Below, one piece after another: positions 34,365-42,876 of a DNA stretch of 64,000 bases (position 1 is its first letter; every line of letters begins with the position of its first letter). This DNA comes from CAYVUM01 sp964454795 (lineage in GTDB: Bacteria > Pseudomonadota > Alphaproteobacteria > Rhodospirillales > Defluviicoccaceae), in assembly GCA_964454795.1 (NCBI GenBank), contig CAYVUM010000001.1:1-64000 (forward strand), in the 5' to 3' direction. Position numbers and translations under genes: made by a program. The notes beneath the pieces were generated by a model, which saw nothing but the letters and a program-made list of their open reading frames with translations, was not told where the DNA came from and did not search any database.

Positions 34365-35878
34365 GCTGGCTCATCAGCCTCCCGATCCTGATCCCGTTCG
34401 CAACGGCCGTCCTCGCCTACGCGGCCCGCAATGCCCGTGGGATGCAGCGGGCGGTCAGTCTGGCCGGGGCAATCGGTCTCCTGGCAGCCGCGATCGGTGT
34501 GTTGATGGCCGTCTGGGACACGGGAGCGGTCGCCACACAGGTGGGCGACTGGGCGGCCCCATTCGGGATCACCCTGGTTGCGGACCGGTTCAGTGCCATC
34601 ATGGTGGTCATCACCGGCATCTGCGCCGTGGCGATCGGCATCTACGGCCTCGCTGATATCGACATCTCCCGCGAGCGCCTGGGGTTTCATTCCTTTTACC
34701 ACATTCTGCTCGGCGGCATTTGCGGAGCGTTTCTCACCGGCGATCTGTTCAATCTTTACGTCTGGTTCGAGGTGATGCTGATCGCCTCCTTTGCTCTGCT
34801 GGTGATTGGCGGCGAAAAAGCGCAAATCGACGGCGCGGTGAAATATGTCGCCATCAATCTTGTCTCGACAATTACGTTCCTGATGGCCATCGGTTTGCTC
34901 TACGGCCTGACCGGTACCCTCAACATGGCAGACCTTCACCTACAGGTCAGGGAAGTTGAAAATACCGGTTTGCTGTCTGCGGTCGCCCTGTTGTTCCTGA
35001 TTGGTTTTGGAATCAAGGCAGCCGTGTTTCCGCTCTTTTTCTGGCTACCCGCGTCATACCACACACCGCCGGTGACCGTATCAGCGATCTTTTCAGCACT
35101 TCTGACCAAAGTTGGGGTGTATGCGATTATTCGTACCTTTACCTTGATTTTCAATCATGATGTGGCGTTCACCCACACGGTCCTGCTCGTTGTCGCCGCG
35201 TTGACCATGATTACCGGCGTTCTCGGCGCCGCGGCCCAGAACGAGGTCCGGCGGATCCTGTCGTTCCATATCATCAGTCAGATCGGCTACATGATTCTGG
35301 GCCTTGCCCTGTTCACGCCGCTCGGCTTGGTCGGCGCGGTCTTCTATCTGGTCCATCACATCGTCGTAAAGGCCAACCTGTTCCTGGTAAGCGGCGTGAT
35401 GCGCCGTGTCGGCGGCTCGTTCGACCTGGCCGCGTTGGGCAGCCTCTACCGGGAGCGGCCAATGCTGGGCTTGCTGTTTCTGATCCCCGCGTTCTCGCTG
35501 GCCGGGTTTCCACCCTTGTCCGGTTTCTGGGCCAAGCTGCTTCTTGTGCAGGCAAGCCTGGAAGTTGAGCAGTACGTGATCGCCGCGGTCGCGCTCGTTG
35601 TCGGCCTGCTGACCATTTATTCCATGACCAAGATCTGGACGCAGGCGTTCTGGAAGCCGCGGCCAGAGGTTGTCGCGGCATTGCCGAGCCGCGTGCCGGT
35701 CTGGCAGATGACCCTCCTCACGGCGCCCATCGCCGGGCTGGCGGCCCTGACCGTGGTCATCGGCCTGTGGACGGAGCCCTTCCTTGCCTTCGCCGGCCGG
35801 GCGGCTGAGGATCTGCTCGATCCCACCGCCTATCTCGCCGCGGTCATGGGCGAAACGACGGTAGGAAGCGCCCGATGA
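34361..35878 (+). CDS. mrpD: Mrp antiporter subunit D
   Basis: A 505-residue NuoN/NuoM-like proton-translocating subunit. Conserved features are FNLYVWFEVMLIASFALL with the essential Glu, FGIKAAVFPLFFWLPASYHT with Lys, and LTKVGVYAIIR, plus SFHIISQIGYMILGLAL. Fourteen or so membrane segments can be followed. It is linked by ATGA overlaps to mrpC and mrpE. A stretch around 34960-35160 is noticeably more AT-rich than the rest of the operon. Confidence 0.94.
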   Translation: MSWLISLPILIPFATAVLAYAARNARGMQRAVSLAGAIGLLAAAIGVLMAVWDTGAVATQVGDWAAPFGITLVADRFSAIMVVITGICAVAIGIYGLADIDISRERLGFHSFYHILLGGICGAFLTGDLFNLYVWFEVMLIASFALLVIGGEKAQIDGAVKYVAINLVSTITFLMAIGLLYGLTGTLNMADLHLQVREVENTGLLSAVALLFLIGFGIKAAVFPLFFWLPASYHTPPVTVSAIFSALLTKVGVYAIIRTFTLIFNHDVAFTHTVLLVVAALTMITGVLGAAAQNEVRRILSFHIISQIGYMILGLALFTPLGLVGAVFYLVHHIVVKANLFLVSGVMRRVGGSFDLAALGSLYRERPMLGLLFLIPAFSLAGFPPLSGFWAKLLLVQASLEVEQYVIAAVALVVGLLTIYSMTKIWTQAFWKPRPEVVAALPSRVPVWQMTLLTAPIAGLAALTVVIGLWTEPFLAFAGRAAEDLLDPTAYLAAVMGETTVGSAR

Positions 35879-36213
35879 GCCCCCATCTCTCCCGCCTGCG
35901 CTCCCAGATCGCTCTGGGGGGATTTTTCCTGGTGGAACTGGTGGTCTCCAGTCTCCGGGTCGGCTGGGACGTGATCCGCCCGCGGTCGCGGGCGCGGCCG
36001 GGGATCATCGCCGTGCCGCTCGATGCCCGCTCGGACGCGCAGATCACCGTGCTCGCCAACCTGATCTCGCTGACCCCCGGCTCGCTGAGCCTCGATGTCT
36101 CGCCCGACCGCCGGACTCTCTATGTCCACCTCATGTTCGTCGGATCGGTTCAGGCCGAGCGGGATGCGATCAAGGGTGACTTCGAACGTCGGGTGATGGA
36201 GGCCGTGCCCTGA
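35875..36213 (+). CDS. mrpE: Mrp antiporter subunit E
   Basis: A 112-residue protein, shorter than many MrpE, with one to two N-terminal membrane segments (LGGFFLVELVVSSLRVGWDV). A soluble domain follows with the conserved LANLISLTPGSLSLDVSPDRRTLYVHLM-type block near residues 60-88. It overlaps mrpD by 4 nt. Some MrpE proteins have an extra N-terminal hydrophobic hairpin that is missing here. Confidence 0.88.
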   Translation: MSPHLSRLRSQIALGGFFLVELVVSSLRVGWDVIRPRSRARPGIIAVPLDARSDAQITVLANLISLTPGSLSLDVSPDRRTLYVHLMFVGSVQAERDAIKGDFERRVMEAVP

Positions 36214-36239
36214 GCGACAGCGCATTTGCCGTTCCTTTC

Positions 36240-36539
36240 GTGGTGGAGGCCGCGTTCGTGATGCTGGCGGTCGCCCTGGCCGGCGCGATCTGGCGGATCC
36301 TCCGTGGCCCCACCCTCCCTGATCGGGTGCTGGGCCTGGATCTGATGTCGATCGTGCTGCTGTGCTTCGGCGCCTTGTTCGCCCTGGCCACCGGGGAGAG
36401 CGCCTTTCTCGATGTGGCGCTGACCCTGGCCCTGATCGGCTTCCTCGGTACCGTGGCCCTTGCCCGCTACATAGAGCGCCGCTGGGCTCGGGAAACCGGG
36501 GGCCCTGGCGCCCCCACAGCGCGTGGAGAGCACGGATGA
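36240..36539 (+). CDS. mrpF: Mrp antiporter subunit F
   Basis: A 99-residue membrane subunit with three hydrophobic segments. The core RILRGPTLPDRVLGLDLMS matches the MrpF signature at residues 19-37. The GTG at 36240 is the first standard start. The open frame extends back to a CTG at 36210 that overlaps the mrpE stop, as the other junctions of this operon do, so translation may begin upstream. It overlaps mrpG by 4 nt. Confidence 0.88.
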   Translation: MVEAAFVMLAVALAGAIWRILRGPTLPDRVLGLDLMSIVLLCFGALFALATGESAFLDVALTLALIGFLGTVALARYIERRWARETGGPGAPTARGEHG

Positions 36540-36907
36540 TCGCCGACGTGCTGGTCTCGGTGGTCCTGCTCTCCGGTGCAGGGTTTGCGGTCATCGCCGG
36601 CGTCGGCCTCGTGCGACTGGGGGACCTGTACATGCGGACCCATGCCGCCACCAAGGCGGGCACCCTCGGTGCCGGGCTGATCGTTCTGGCGGTGGCGATG
36701 GCCGCGGGGTCCTGGACGATCTGGCTTAAGGCCCTGGCAGCCATCCTGTTTCTGCTGCTCACCGCCCCCGTCGCTGCCCATCTCCTCGGCCGCTCCGCGC
36801 GGCTGACCGGCTGCCCCTTGTCATCGATCAGCGTGGTTGACGAATGGGGAAAAACGCCCGGAGGGCGAGACGCCGATCATCCCCGAGTGCAGGAGGACGT
36901 GACATGA
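36536..36907 (+). CDS. mrpG: Mrp antiporter subunit G
   Basis: A 123-residue subunit with three membrane segments and the MrpG signature GLVRLGDLYMRTHAATKAGT at residues 24-43. The C-terminal tail (DEWGKTPGGRDADHP) is hydrophilic. Its stop overlaps the following universal stress protein gene by 4 nt, and the ribosome-binding site of that gene (GGAGGA) lies inside the mrpG tail. Confidence 0.92.
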   Translation: MIADVLVSVVLLSGAGFAVIAGVGLVRLGDLYMRTHAATKAGTLGAGLIVLAVAMAAGSWTIWLKALAAILFLLLTAPVAAHLLGRSARLTGCPLSSISVVDEWGKTPGGRDADHPRVQEDVT

Positions 36908-37827
36908 AACGCTTTAAGAACATCCTTGTGCTGCCTGCAAAGCTGGCGAGCAATGACGATGCGCTGGTCCGGGCGGCGGAACTTGCCGATACCAATGCCG
37001 CACGGCTGACGGTGAGCTGGCCGGTCGAAGCCGCGAACGGCCGGGACGGCAGCAACCTCGGCCAAGAGATCGCCGAGGGAGCGCGAAAAGAGCTGGAAGC
37101 AATGGTCGCTCCTTATCGCGACCGCGGTTTACTGATCGAGACCTCTGTTCCGGTTGGCGAACCGTTTGTCGAGATCATCCGCCAAGTTTTGCACAACGGC
37201 CATGACCTGCTCGTCAAGACCTCGCGCGGGGCCGGCAGATTGCGCCGTTCCCTGTTCGGCTCGACAGCGATGCACCTGCTGCGCAAGTGCCCGTGCGCGG
37301 TCTGGCTGCTCAAACCGGAGCCGGAACGGCGCAAGGGCCCGATTGTCGCCGCCATCGACCCCGATACGGAGGATCCGGTGCGCCAGGAGATGAACCAGAA
37401 GATCATCGAACTGGCTATTTCCCTGTCGTTCCTTGAGGAAACGCCGCTGCACGTGGTTCACGCCTGGATGGTGCCGCACGAGGATACGGTCCGCCATTCG
37501 CCGTTCCTGCGGATTTCCAAGAAGGAGGCGGAGACCTACGTCGCCGACATCGAAGCCCGCCATCGCAGCCGCCTCGACGCCTTCATCGAGCCGTTCAAGG
37601 CGCGGGTACCCGGCATGACGGTGCACTTTGTCAAAGGGCTCGCATTTGATGTGATCCCAGACGTCGCGCGGGATCAGGATGCCGAGGTGATCGTGCTGGC
37701 GACGCTTGCCCGCAGCGGGATGAAGGGGATGCTGATCGGCGATAATGCCGAGAACATCATCAACCAAGCGGAATGTTCGGTGCTGGCGGTTAAGCCGTCG
37801 GCGTTCCAGAGCCCGATTGCGGCGTAG
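36904..37827 (+). CDS. UspE-like universal stress protein, last gene of the Mrp operon
   Basis: A 307-residue protein with two Usp domains. The first starts MKRFKNILVLPAKL and contains DLLVKTSRGAGRLRRSLFGSTAMHLLRKCPC. The second (from about 145) ends with AEVIVLATLARSGMKGMLIGDNAENIINQAECSVLAVKP-like sequence. Each has the glycine-rich loop region near its end. It is coupled to mrpG by ATGA overlap with GGAGGA upstream, so it is made together with the antiporter and may connect it to alkaline, salt or energy stress. It is separated by only 11 nt from the convergent adaptor gene. Confidence 0.9.
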   Translation: MKRFKNILVLPAKLASNDDALVRAAELADTNAARLTVSWPVEAANGRDGSNLGQEIAEGARKELEAMVAPYRDRGLLIETSVPVGEPFVEIIRQVLHNGHDLLVKTSRGAGRLRRSLFGSTAMHLLRKCPCAVWLLKPEPERRKGPIVAAIDPDTEDPVRQEMNQKIIELAISLSFLEETPLHVVHAWMVPHEDTVRHSPFLRISKKEAETYVADIEARHRSRLDAFIEPFKARVPGMTVHFVKGLAFDVIPDVARDQDAEVIVLATLARSGMKGMLIGDNAENIINQAECSVLAVKPSAFQSPIAA

Positions 37828-37838
37828 CCGTTGCGCCG

Positions 37839-38726
37839 TCAGCCTTCGTGCGGGCGGTTTGCCTCGACGGGCTCGCCGAACCGGACCGAACAGCGGGCAC
37901 CGGCGGGGAGGCGGCCGTCGGGGTTGGTGACTTCCAGACGCACGCCGAACGTGCCACTGGCGGTGTCGAAGACGCTGTCAACGATCGTGACCTCGGCGCC
38001 ATATCGGCCGGTCAGCGGCGGCGCCGGCGTAACCTCGCCGGCCATTCCCGGGCGAACCTGGCCATACCAGCCGATCGGGACGAAGACCTCGACGTTGAGC
38101 GGGTCCACCTGGGCGATCGTCAGGATCGCGGCCTGTTCGTGAACGTACTCGCCCGGCGATAATGCCCGCTCAACGACGACACCGGTGATCGGGCTCAGGA
38201 TCGTCCGCCGTTTCAGCAGCTCTTCCGACCGCCGGAGTTCGAGCTCGGCGGCCCGCTGCTCCAGTTCCGCCTCGCGCACGTTCATCTCGGCGACCCGGGC
38301 TTCGGTCTCCACCTCGTCGAGCGCTGAATCCGACAGAACCTTCTCGCGGGACAGCCGCGCCGAGCGCTCGAGCTTGCGGCGATGGAAAGCCAGCTGATCG
38401 CGGCTGGCCTCCAATGTCGTTGTGTCCCCGACCCGGAGGCGGGCGAGCTCGACGGTCACTTCCTCCACGCCTGAATCGAGACGGGCCACCTCGGAGCCCT
38501 GTTCCACCTGATCGCCGCGGTCAACGGCAACGGTGCTGAGGATCCCCTGCACGGAGCTGCCGAGCGCGACCACCTGGTGCGGCTGCATCACACAGTCGAA
38601 GACCTGGTCCTGGATCGACGGCGCGTCCGCCACCGCCGGGCCGCCGGTCATCGCCAGTGCCGAGACCAGCCACGGTCGCCGGGCCAACCGGTTCCGCGAC
38701 GCCAGATTGTCAGAGCGGCCGGTCAT
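37839..38726 (-). CDS. HlyD/RND-type periplasmic adaptor protein
   Basis: A 295-residue membrane-fusion protein. Residues 1-37 look like an export signal (RRPWLVSALAMTGGPAVADA). The lipoyl/barrel-sandwich halves are VVALGSSVQGILSTVAVDRGDQVEQGSEVARLDSG and, after a coiled-coil hairpin of about 90 residues rich in Glu, Arg and Leu, LSPITGVVVERALSPGEYVHEQA. A β-barrel part follows. The ATG at 38726 overlaps the stop of the SecA-like gene by 4 nt, so it belongs to the export locus as its last gene. It is the simplest of the three adaptor-like proteins encoded there and would span the periplasm. Confidence 0.88.
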   Translation of the reverse strand: MTGRSDNLASRNRLARRPWLVSALAMTGGPAVADAPSIQDQVFDCVMQPHQVVALGSSVQGILSTVAVDRGDQVEQGSEVARLDSGVEEVTVELARLRVGDTTTLEASRDQLAFHRRKLERSARLSREKVLSDSALDEVETEARVAEMNVREAELEQRAAELELRRSEELLKRRTILSPITGVVVERALSPGEYVHEQAAILTIAQVDPLNVEVFVPIGWYGQVRPGMAGEVTPAPPLTGRYGAEVTIVDSVFDTASGTFGVRLEVTNPDGRLPAGARCSVRFGEPVEANRPHEG

Positions 38727-40705
38727 CGCCGCTGTCCAATAAACGCCATCAGGTCGTCCGTGCTCTCGTCCTGGCGGAGCAGTCGCAGCCGCGCCCGCCG
38801 GTGAGCCTTCTCCAGCCGCCGCTGCGCGCGGGCGAACGGGATCGCCGCCATCCACGGGAAGCGAGGCAACCAGGGTGCCGGATGGCGCCGACCCGGCGGG
38901 CCGAGAATCGAGTCCTCGAGCGACAGGATCATCTCGACGCTGCCCGGATCGCCCTGGCGGGCGCACCGGCCGGCAAGCTGGCGGTCGATCCGGCGGGCGT
39001 CGTGACGCTCGCAGATCAGCACGTGCAGGCCGCCGCGGGCGGCTACGCCCGGCGCCAGTTTGATGTCGGTGCCGCGGCCGGCCATGTTGGTCGCGACGGT
39101 GATGGTTGCGGCCAGCCCGGCCGCCGCGACCACCTCCGCTTCATGGGCATCCTGTTCGGCATTGAGGACGCGGTGGGCAAGGCCCCGGCCGGAGAGCAGG
39201 CTGCTGATCCGCCGCGACGCCGCGACGCTGCGGGCGCCGATCAGGACCGGCCGGCCCGTGGCGGTGACTTCAGCCGCCCGGTCGGCGACACGGGCCCATT
39301 TTTCCGCCTCGGTCGCGAACACCCGCAGCGGCAGGATGGTCCGGCGGAGCCGCCGGTTGGTGGGGATCCCCACCACCGTCCGGCGGTAGACCGACCAGAG
39401 TTCGGCGCCGACCTCGCGCAGGGTGCCGCTCATCCCGGCCAGCCGGCGGTAGCGGCGGAAGAACCGCTGATAGGTGATGCTGGCCAGTGGTGTCCGCTCG
39501 GGACTCGCCTCACAACCCTCGCGCTGCTCGATGATCTGGTGCAGCCCCTCGTTCCACGACCGGTCCGGCATCACCCGGCCGGTATGCGGGTCGATGATCT
39601 GGACCTTGCCACCCCGCACCAGATAGTGCTCGTCGCGGCGGAAGAAATGGCGGGCGGCGAGGCTCTGGCGGACGAGATGATGCCGGTAGGCTTCGTGCCG
39701 CCACAATCCCCCGAACGCCCGGCACTGCTCGAACATCCGCTGCTCGCCCCCGGCCGTGAATTCGATACTCCCTTGCGCGGCGTCAAGGCGATAGTCGCGG
39801 CCCTCGTCCAACCCGGCCGCGACGGCGATGGCGCGCTGGCCGGTTTCGGCATCGATGGCGCTGTCGCGGGTGCCGGAAATGATCAGCGGTGTCCGCGCCT
39901 CATCGACGAGCACGCTGTCGGCCTCGTCAACGATGCAGCTGTGCAGCCCCCGCATCAGCCGCCCCCGGCCGCCGCCCCCGCCGGTGAGCCACGCGGTCCG
40001 CTGCCGCAGCGGACTTGCCGGATCGGTGCTGAGCCGGTCGCGGAGATAATCGAAGACGATTTCCTTGTTGCTGGCGTAGACCACGTCGCAAGCGTAGACG
40101 CCGGCCCGCTCAGGCGCGGACATCCCGGCCTGAATGGCGCCGGCCGACAGTCCCAGGGCCGCGAGCAGTGGGCCCATCGTTTCCGCATCGCGCCGGGCCA
40201 GATAGTCATTGACGGTCACGATATGCACGGGCAGGCCGGACAGACCCTGGACCCCGGCCGCCAGGGCAGCGACGAGGGTCTTGCCCTCGCCGGTGGCCAT
40301 TTCGACCAGATGGCCGCCGAGAAGTCCGGCGGCACCGGTGATCTGGACCTCGAACGGTCGCAGGCCGAGGGTCCGGTCGGCCAGCTCGCGGATCACCGCC
40401 AGGGCTTCGGCGGTCGCCCGTGCCGGATCACGGCCGCTGCGCAGGTGCGCGGCGAGGGTGAGGCGACGGCTGGCAAGCGCACCATCGGACAGCTGCCGCA
40501 TCACCGGTTCCAGGCCGGCGGCCCGGTCGGTCAACGCCCGGGCCCGGTGCAACCGCCGCCCCTCCCATAGCGGCACCAGCCGGGCGATCAGCCGCTGTGC
40601 GGCCTGGTCCACCCGGCTTTCCGGCTCAAGCGCTGCCTCGGCGCCGGCAGCGGGGCAGCCGAAGCGGGCGAGGGGCGCTGCCTGGTGGGCGGGTCCGTCA
40701 GACAC
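38723..40705 (-). CDS. Short SecA-like translocase ATPase
   Basis: A 660-residue protein with a SecA motor. Walker A is MATGEGKT at residues 136-143, the Walker B/DEAD box is VDEADSVLVDEARTPLIISG at about 259-278, motif V is TNMAGRGTDIKL, and motif VI is QLAGRCARQGDPGS. The preprotein cross-linking region is recognisable (ITYQRFFRRYRRLAGMSGT). It is far shorter than housekeeping SecA (about 900 residues), ending DDLMAFIGQRR without the C-linker or the zinc-binding C-terminus. The GTG start overlaps the M50-HlyD gene by 8 nt and the stop overlaps the adaptor gene by 4 nt. The context suggests a dedicated SecA2-type motor for the giant protein encoded upstream. Confidence 0.85.
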   Translation of the reverse strand: MSDGPAHQAAPLARFGCPAAGAEAALEPESRVDQAAQRLIARLVPLWEGRRLHRARALTDRAAGLEPVMRQLSDGALASRRLTLAAHLRSGRDPARATAEALAVIRELADRTLGLRPFEVQITGAAGLLGGHLVEMATGEGKTLVAALAAGVQGLSGLPVHIVTVNDYLARRDAETMGPLLAALGLSAGAIQAGMSAPERAGVYACDVVYASNKEIVFDYLRDRLSTDPASPLRQRTAWLTGGGGGRGRLMRGLHSCIVDEADSVLVDEARTPLIISGTRDSAIDAETGQRAIAVAAGLDEGRDYRLDAAQGSIEFTAGGEQRMFEQCRAFGGLWRHEAYRHHLVRQSLAARHFFRRDEHYLVRGGKVQIIDPHTGRVMPDRSWNEGLHQIIEQREGCEASPERTPLASITYQRFFRRYRRLAGMSGTLREVGAELWSVYRRTVVGIPTNRRLRRTILPLRVFATEAEKWARVADRAAEVTATGRPVLIGARSVAASRRISSLLSGRGLAHRVLNAEQDAHEAEVVAAAGLAATITVATNMAGRGTDIKLAPGVAARGGLHVLICERHDARRIDRQLAGRCARQGDPGSVEMILSLEDSILGPPGRRHPAPWLPRFPWMAAIPFARAQRRLEKAHRRARLRLLRQDESTDDLMAFIGQRR

Positions 40706-42854
40706 CGAACGCCCCCAGAAACTCGCGGCGCAGCGCACGGTAGAGGCGCGCCGCCACCGGTGTGGCGCCGTGGTCGAAGCGCACGAACGCCCGGTCGCCG
40801 ATGGTCCGCATCGCCGGTTCGACGGGAACGCGCACATCCACCTCAAAGAACGGCTGCAGCGCGGTGCGCCTTTCCGGGTCGGTTGGATCCAGTTCCAACG
40901 GCCCGCCCACCGCCGCCGCCAGGGCCGGGCTCGGCAGTTTCCGGGTGGCGGTGGGCACCAGTCGTTCGATCGCGGCGCCGGCGATGATCGTTCCCGGCAC
41001 CTGCTCGAAGCGCACGTCGACCCGACGGGTGCTCTGGCGGATCCAGTCCACGTCCGACTGCTGCACGGCCACGCGGACCACCGGGGTTGCGTCCTCGACC
41101 ACGTAGCCGAGCGGCGTGCCGCGGCTGACGTATCGGCCGCGCAGGTCGCCAGCCGGCCGTTGCAGCAGGAATACCCCGTCGAGCGGGCTGCGCACGGTCA
41201 GCTCTGCCACCCGGTCCCGGAGGTAGGCCTGGCGGTGTCGAGCGCTGGCCAGCTCCTGACGGAGAATCCGCGCTTCCGCCGGCCGCAGACCTTCGGCAGC
41301 AGCGAGGCGGCGGTCGAGAACCTCGACCGTGGCGTCGAGCAGGCGCAGCTCGGCCTCGAGCAGCGGATCGTCCAGACGGAACAGACCTTCGCCGGCGGCG
41401 ACGCGGGTTCCACTCGGCACGACCACGTCGGCGACGATCCCGTCGACCCCGGCGGTGATGCGGCCCCGTTGTGGCGCCCAGACCACGCCCTCGGCGACGG
41501 TCCCGTGGGGCAGGGGGAGGAGGAACAAGGCGGCAGTGACGGCCGCGGCGAACCCGCCGGTGGCGACCAGTGCGCGGCGGCGGCGACCGCTCAGCCGCGG
41601 GCTGGCGAACAGAAACCCTGCGCCCTTGCCCAGCGGGATCACGAACATCTGGATCGCTGACCAGACTGCGAGCAGCACGCCCACGAAAAAAAATGCCTGG
41701 GCGATGAAGACGGCAATCCCGATCATGACAACGACGCGGTAAGCCAGCGAGGCCGGGGCGTAGAACAGGAACCAGAGCCGCTCGCCGCTGTCCTGAGCCG
41801 GTGAGAGCTGTTCGCGCAGGCCCGCGACGTAACGCTGAAAAAGGTAATAATAATAACGGTTTGCGCGGGTCGCCAGGTTGGGGACCTCAATGGCGTCGCA
41901 GAGCATGTAATACCCGTCGAACCGCAGCAGCGGGTTGCCGTTAAAGATCAGCGTCGAGACCCCGGCAATCAGCATGACATTGAAGGCAGCGGCCCGGACC
42001 AGCCCGGGCTCGGCGGCCAGCCAGACCTGCATCGCCGCGGCGGCGAGCGCCAGCTCGACCATCATCCCGGCGGCGCCGACGAAGAACCGTCGCCACTTGT
42101 CGCGGAACGCCGAGGCGCTCGAGGCTTCGACGTACGGCACCGGCATGAACACCAGCAGCATCACGCCGATTTCGTGGACCTCGCCGTCCGCGGATTTGAC
42201 CGCGTAGCCGTGGCCGAGCTCATGCAGGAGCTTCACCAGCGGGAAGGTGACGAGCAGGATGATCAGGTTTTCGGTGGCGAGCACCCGGTCGGCGAGATTG
42301 TCGGTGAGGGCCTCCCAGTGCACCGCCGCCTCGCTGCCCGCCCAGAGAACCAGGAGGGCCCAGGCCAGCAGCCCCCACACCGTGAACAGCGGCCGGACGA
42401 GCGCGCACGTGGCCGCCAGGAACCGGTCCGGATCGACCAGGGGAATGCGAACGAACAATGGGTTGCGCAGGCTCTGCCAGCGGCTGCGGCGGGCCTGACG
42501 CTCGCCGCGGCGGGCGATCTCCTCCACCGAGGGGGGCAGATCGGAGACCAGGGCATCGGCCTTGTGCAGCTGGCCGAGCAGGCGGATCACGTCGTCCTGG
42601 GTGGGAACGGCGCCGCCGAGCCGGTCGGCCGCCGCCGACCAGATCTCTTCCAGGGTGCGGCGGCCGTCCATCAGCCCGATCATGGCGTAAGCGGCCGGAT
42701 CGAAGCGGTGGAACCGGCCGGTGGCGTGGTCCTGGAGCACATACCACACCCGATCGCGGAACACCTGACGGTGGATCCGCGCATGCGGGCGGAGGCGGGG
42801 CCGCAACCCCCGCACCTGATACCAGTGGCGACTGAACAGCGGTGCCGTGGTCAT
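40698..42854 (-). CDS. PqqD-like / M50 metalloprotease / HlyD adaptor fusion
   Basis: A 718-residue membrane protein with three recognisable parts. Residues 23-105 resemble PqqD or a RiPP recognition element (HRQVFRDRVWYVLQD, FDPAAYAMIGLMDGRRTLEE), a small winged-helix peptide-binding fold. Residues 150-430 form a multi-span site-2-protease-like domain with HELGH at 211-215 and NPLLRFDGYYML at 307-318, which supplies the usual third ligand Asp. Residues 430-718 form a HlyD-type barrel-sandwich/hairpin domain (AGVDGIVADVVVPSGTRVAAG; VRSPLDGVFLLQRPAGD). It starts 22 nt after the GAF-HlyD gene and overlaps the SecA-like gene. I infer that it recognises, possibly cleaves, and passes on the exported substrate. 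Confidence 0.82.
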   Translation of the reverse strand: MTTAPLFSRHWYQVRGLRPRLRPHARIHRQVFRDRVWYVLQDHATGRFHRFDPAAYAMIGLMDGRRTLEEIWSAAADRLGGAVPTQDDVIRLLGQLHKADALVSDLPPSVEEIARRGERQARRSRWQSLRNPLFVRIPLVDPDRFLAATCALVRPLFTVWGLLAWALLVLWAGSEAAVHWEALTDNLADRVLATENLIILLVTFPLVKLLHELGHGYAVKSADGEVHEIGVMLLVFMPVPYVEASSASAFRDKWRRFFVGAAGMMVELALAAAAMQVWLAAEPGLVRAAAFNVMLIAGVSTLIFNGNPLLRFDGYYMLCDAIEVPNLATRANRYYYYLFQRYVAGLREQLSPAQDSGERLWFLFYAPASLAYRVVVMIGIAVFIAQAFFFVGVLLAVWSAIQMFVIPLGKGAGFLFASPRLSGRRRRALVATGGFAAAVTAALFLLPLPHGTVAEGVVWAPQRGRITAGVDGIVADVVVPSGTRVAAGEGLFRLDDPLLEAELRLLDATVEVLDRRLAAAEGLRPAEARILRQELASARHRQAYLRDRVAELTVRSPLDGVFLLQRPAGDLRGRYVSRGTPLGYVVEDATPVVRVAVQQSDVDWIRQSTRRVDVRFEQVPGTIIAGAAIERLVPTATRKLPSPALAAAVGGPLELDPTDPERRTALQPFFEVDVRVPVEPAMRTIGDRAFVRFDHGATPVAARLYRALRREFLGAFGV

Positions 42855-42876
42855 GAAGGCGCCTCCGGCGAGCCCT

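Noticed and set aside
38657..40570. Plus-strand open frame opposite the SecA-like gene
   Set aside because: No recognisable motif; the minus strand carries intact SecA motifs.
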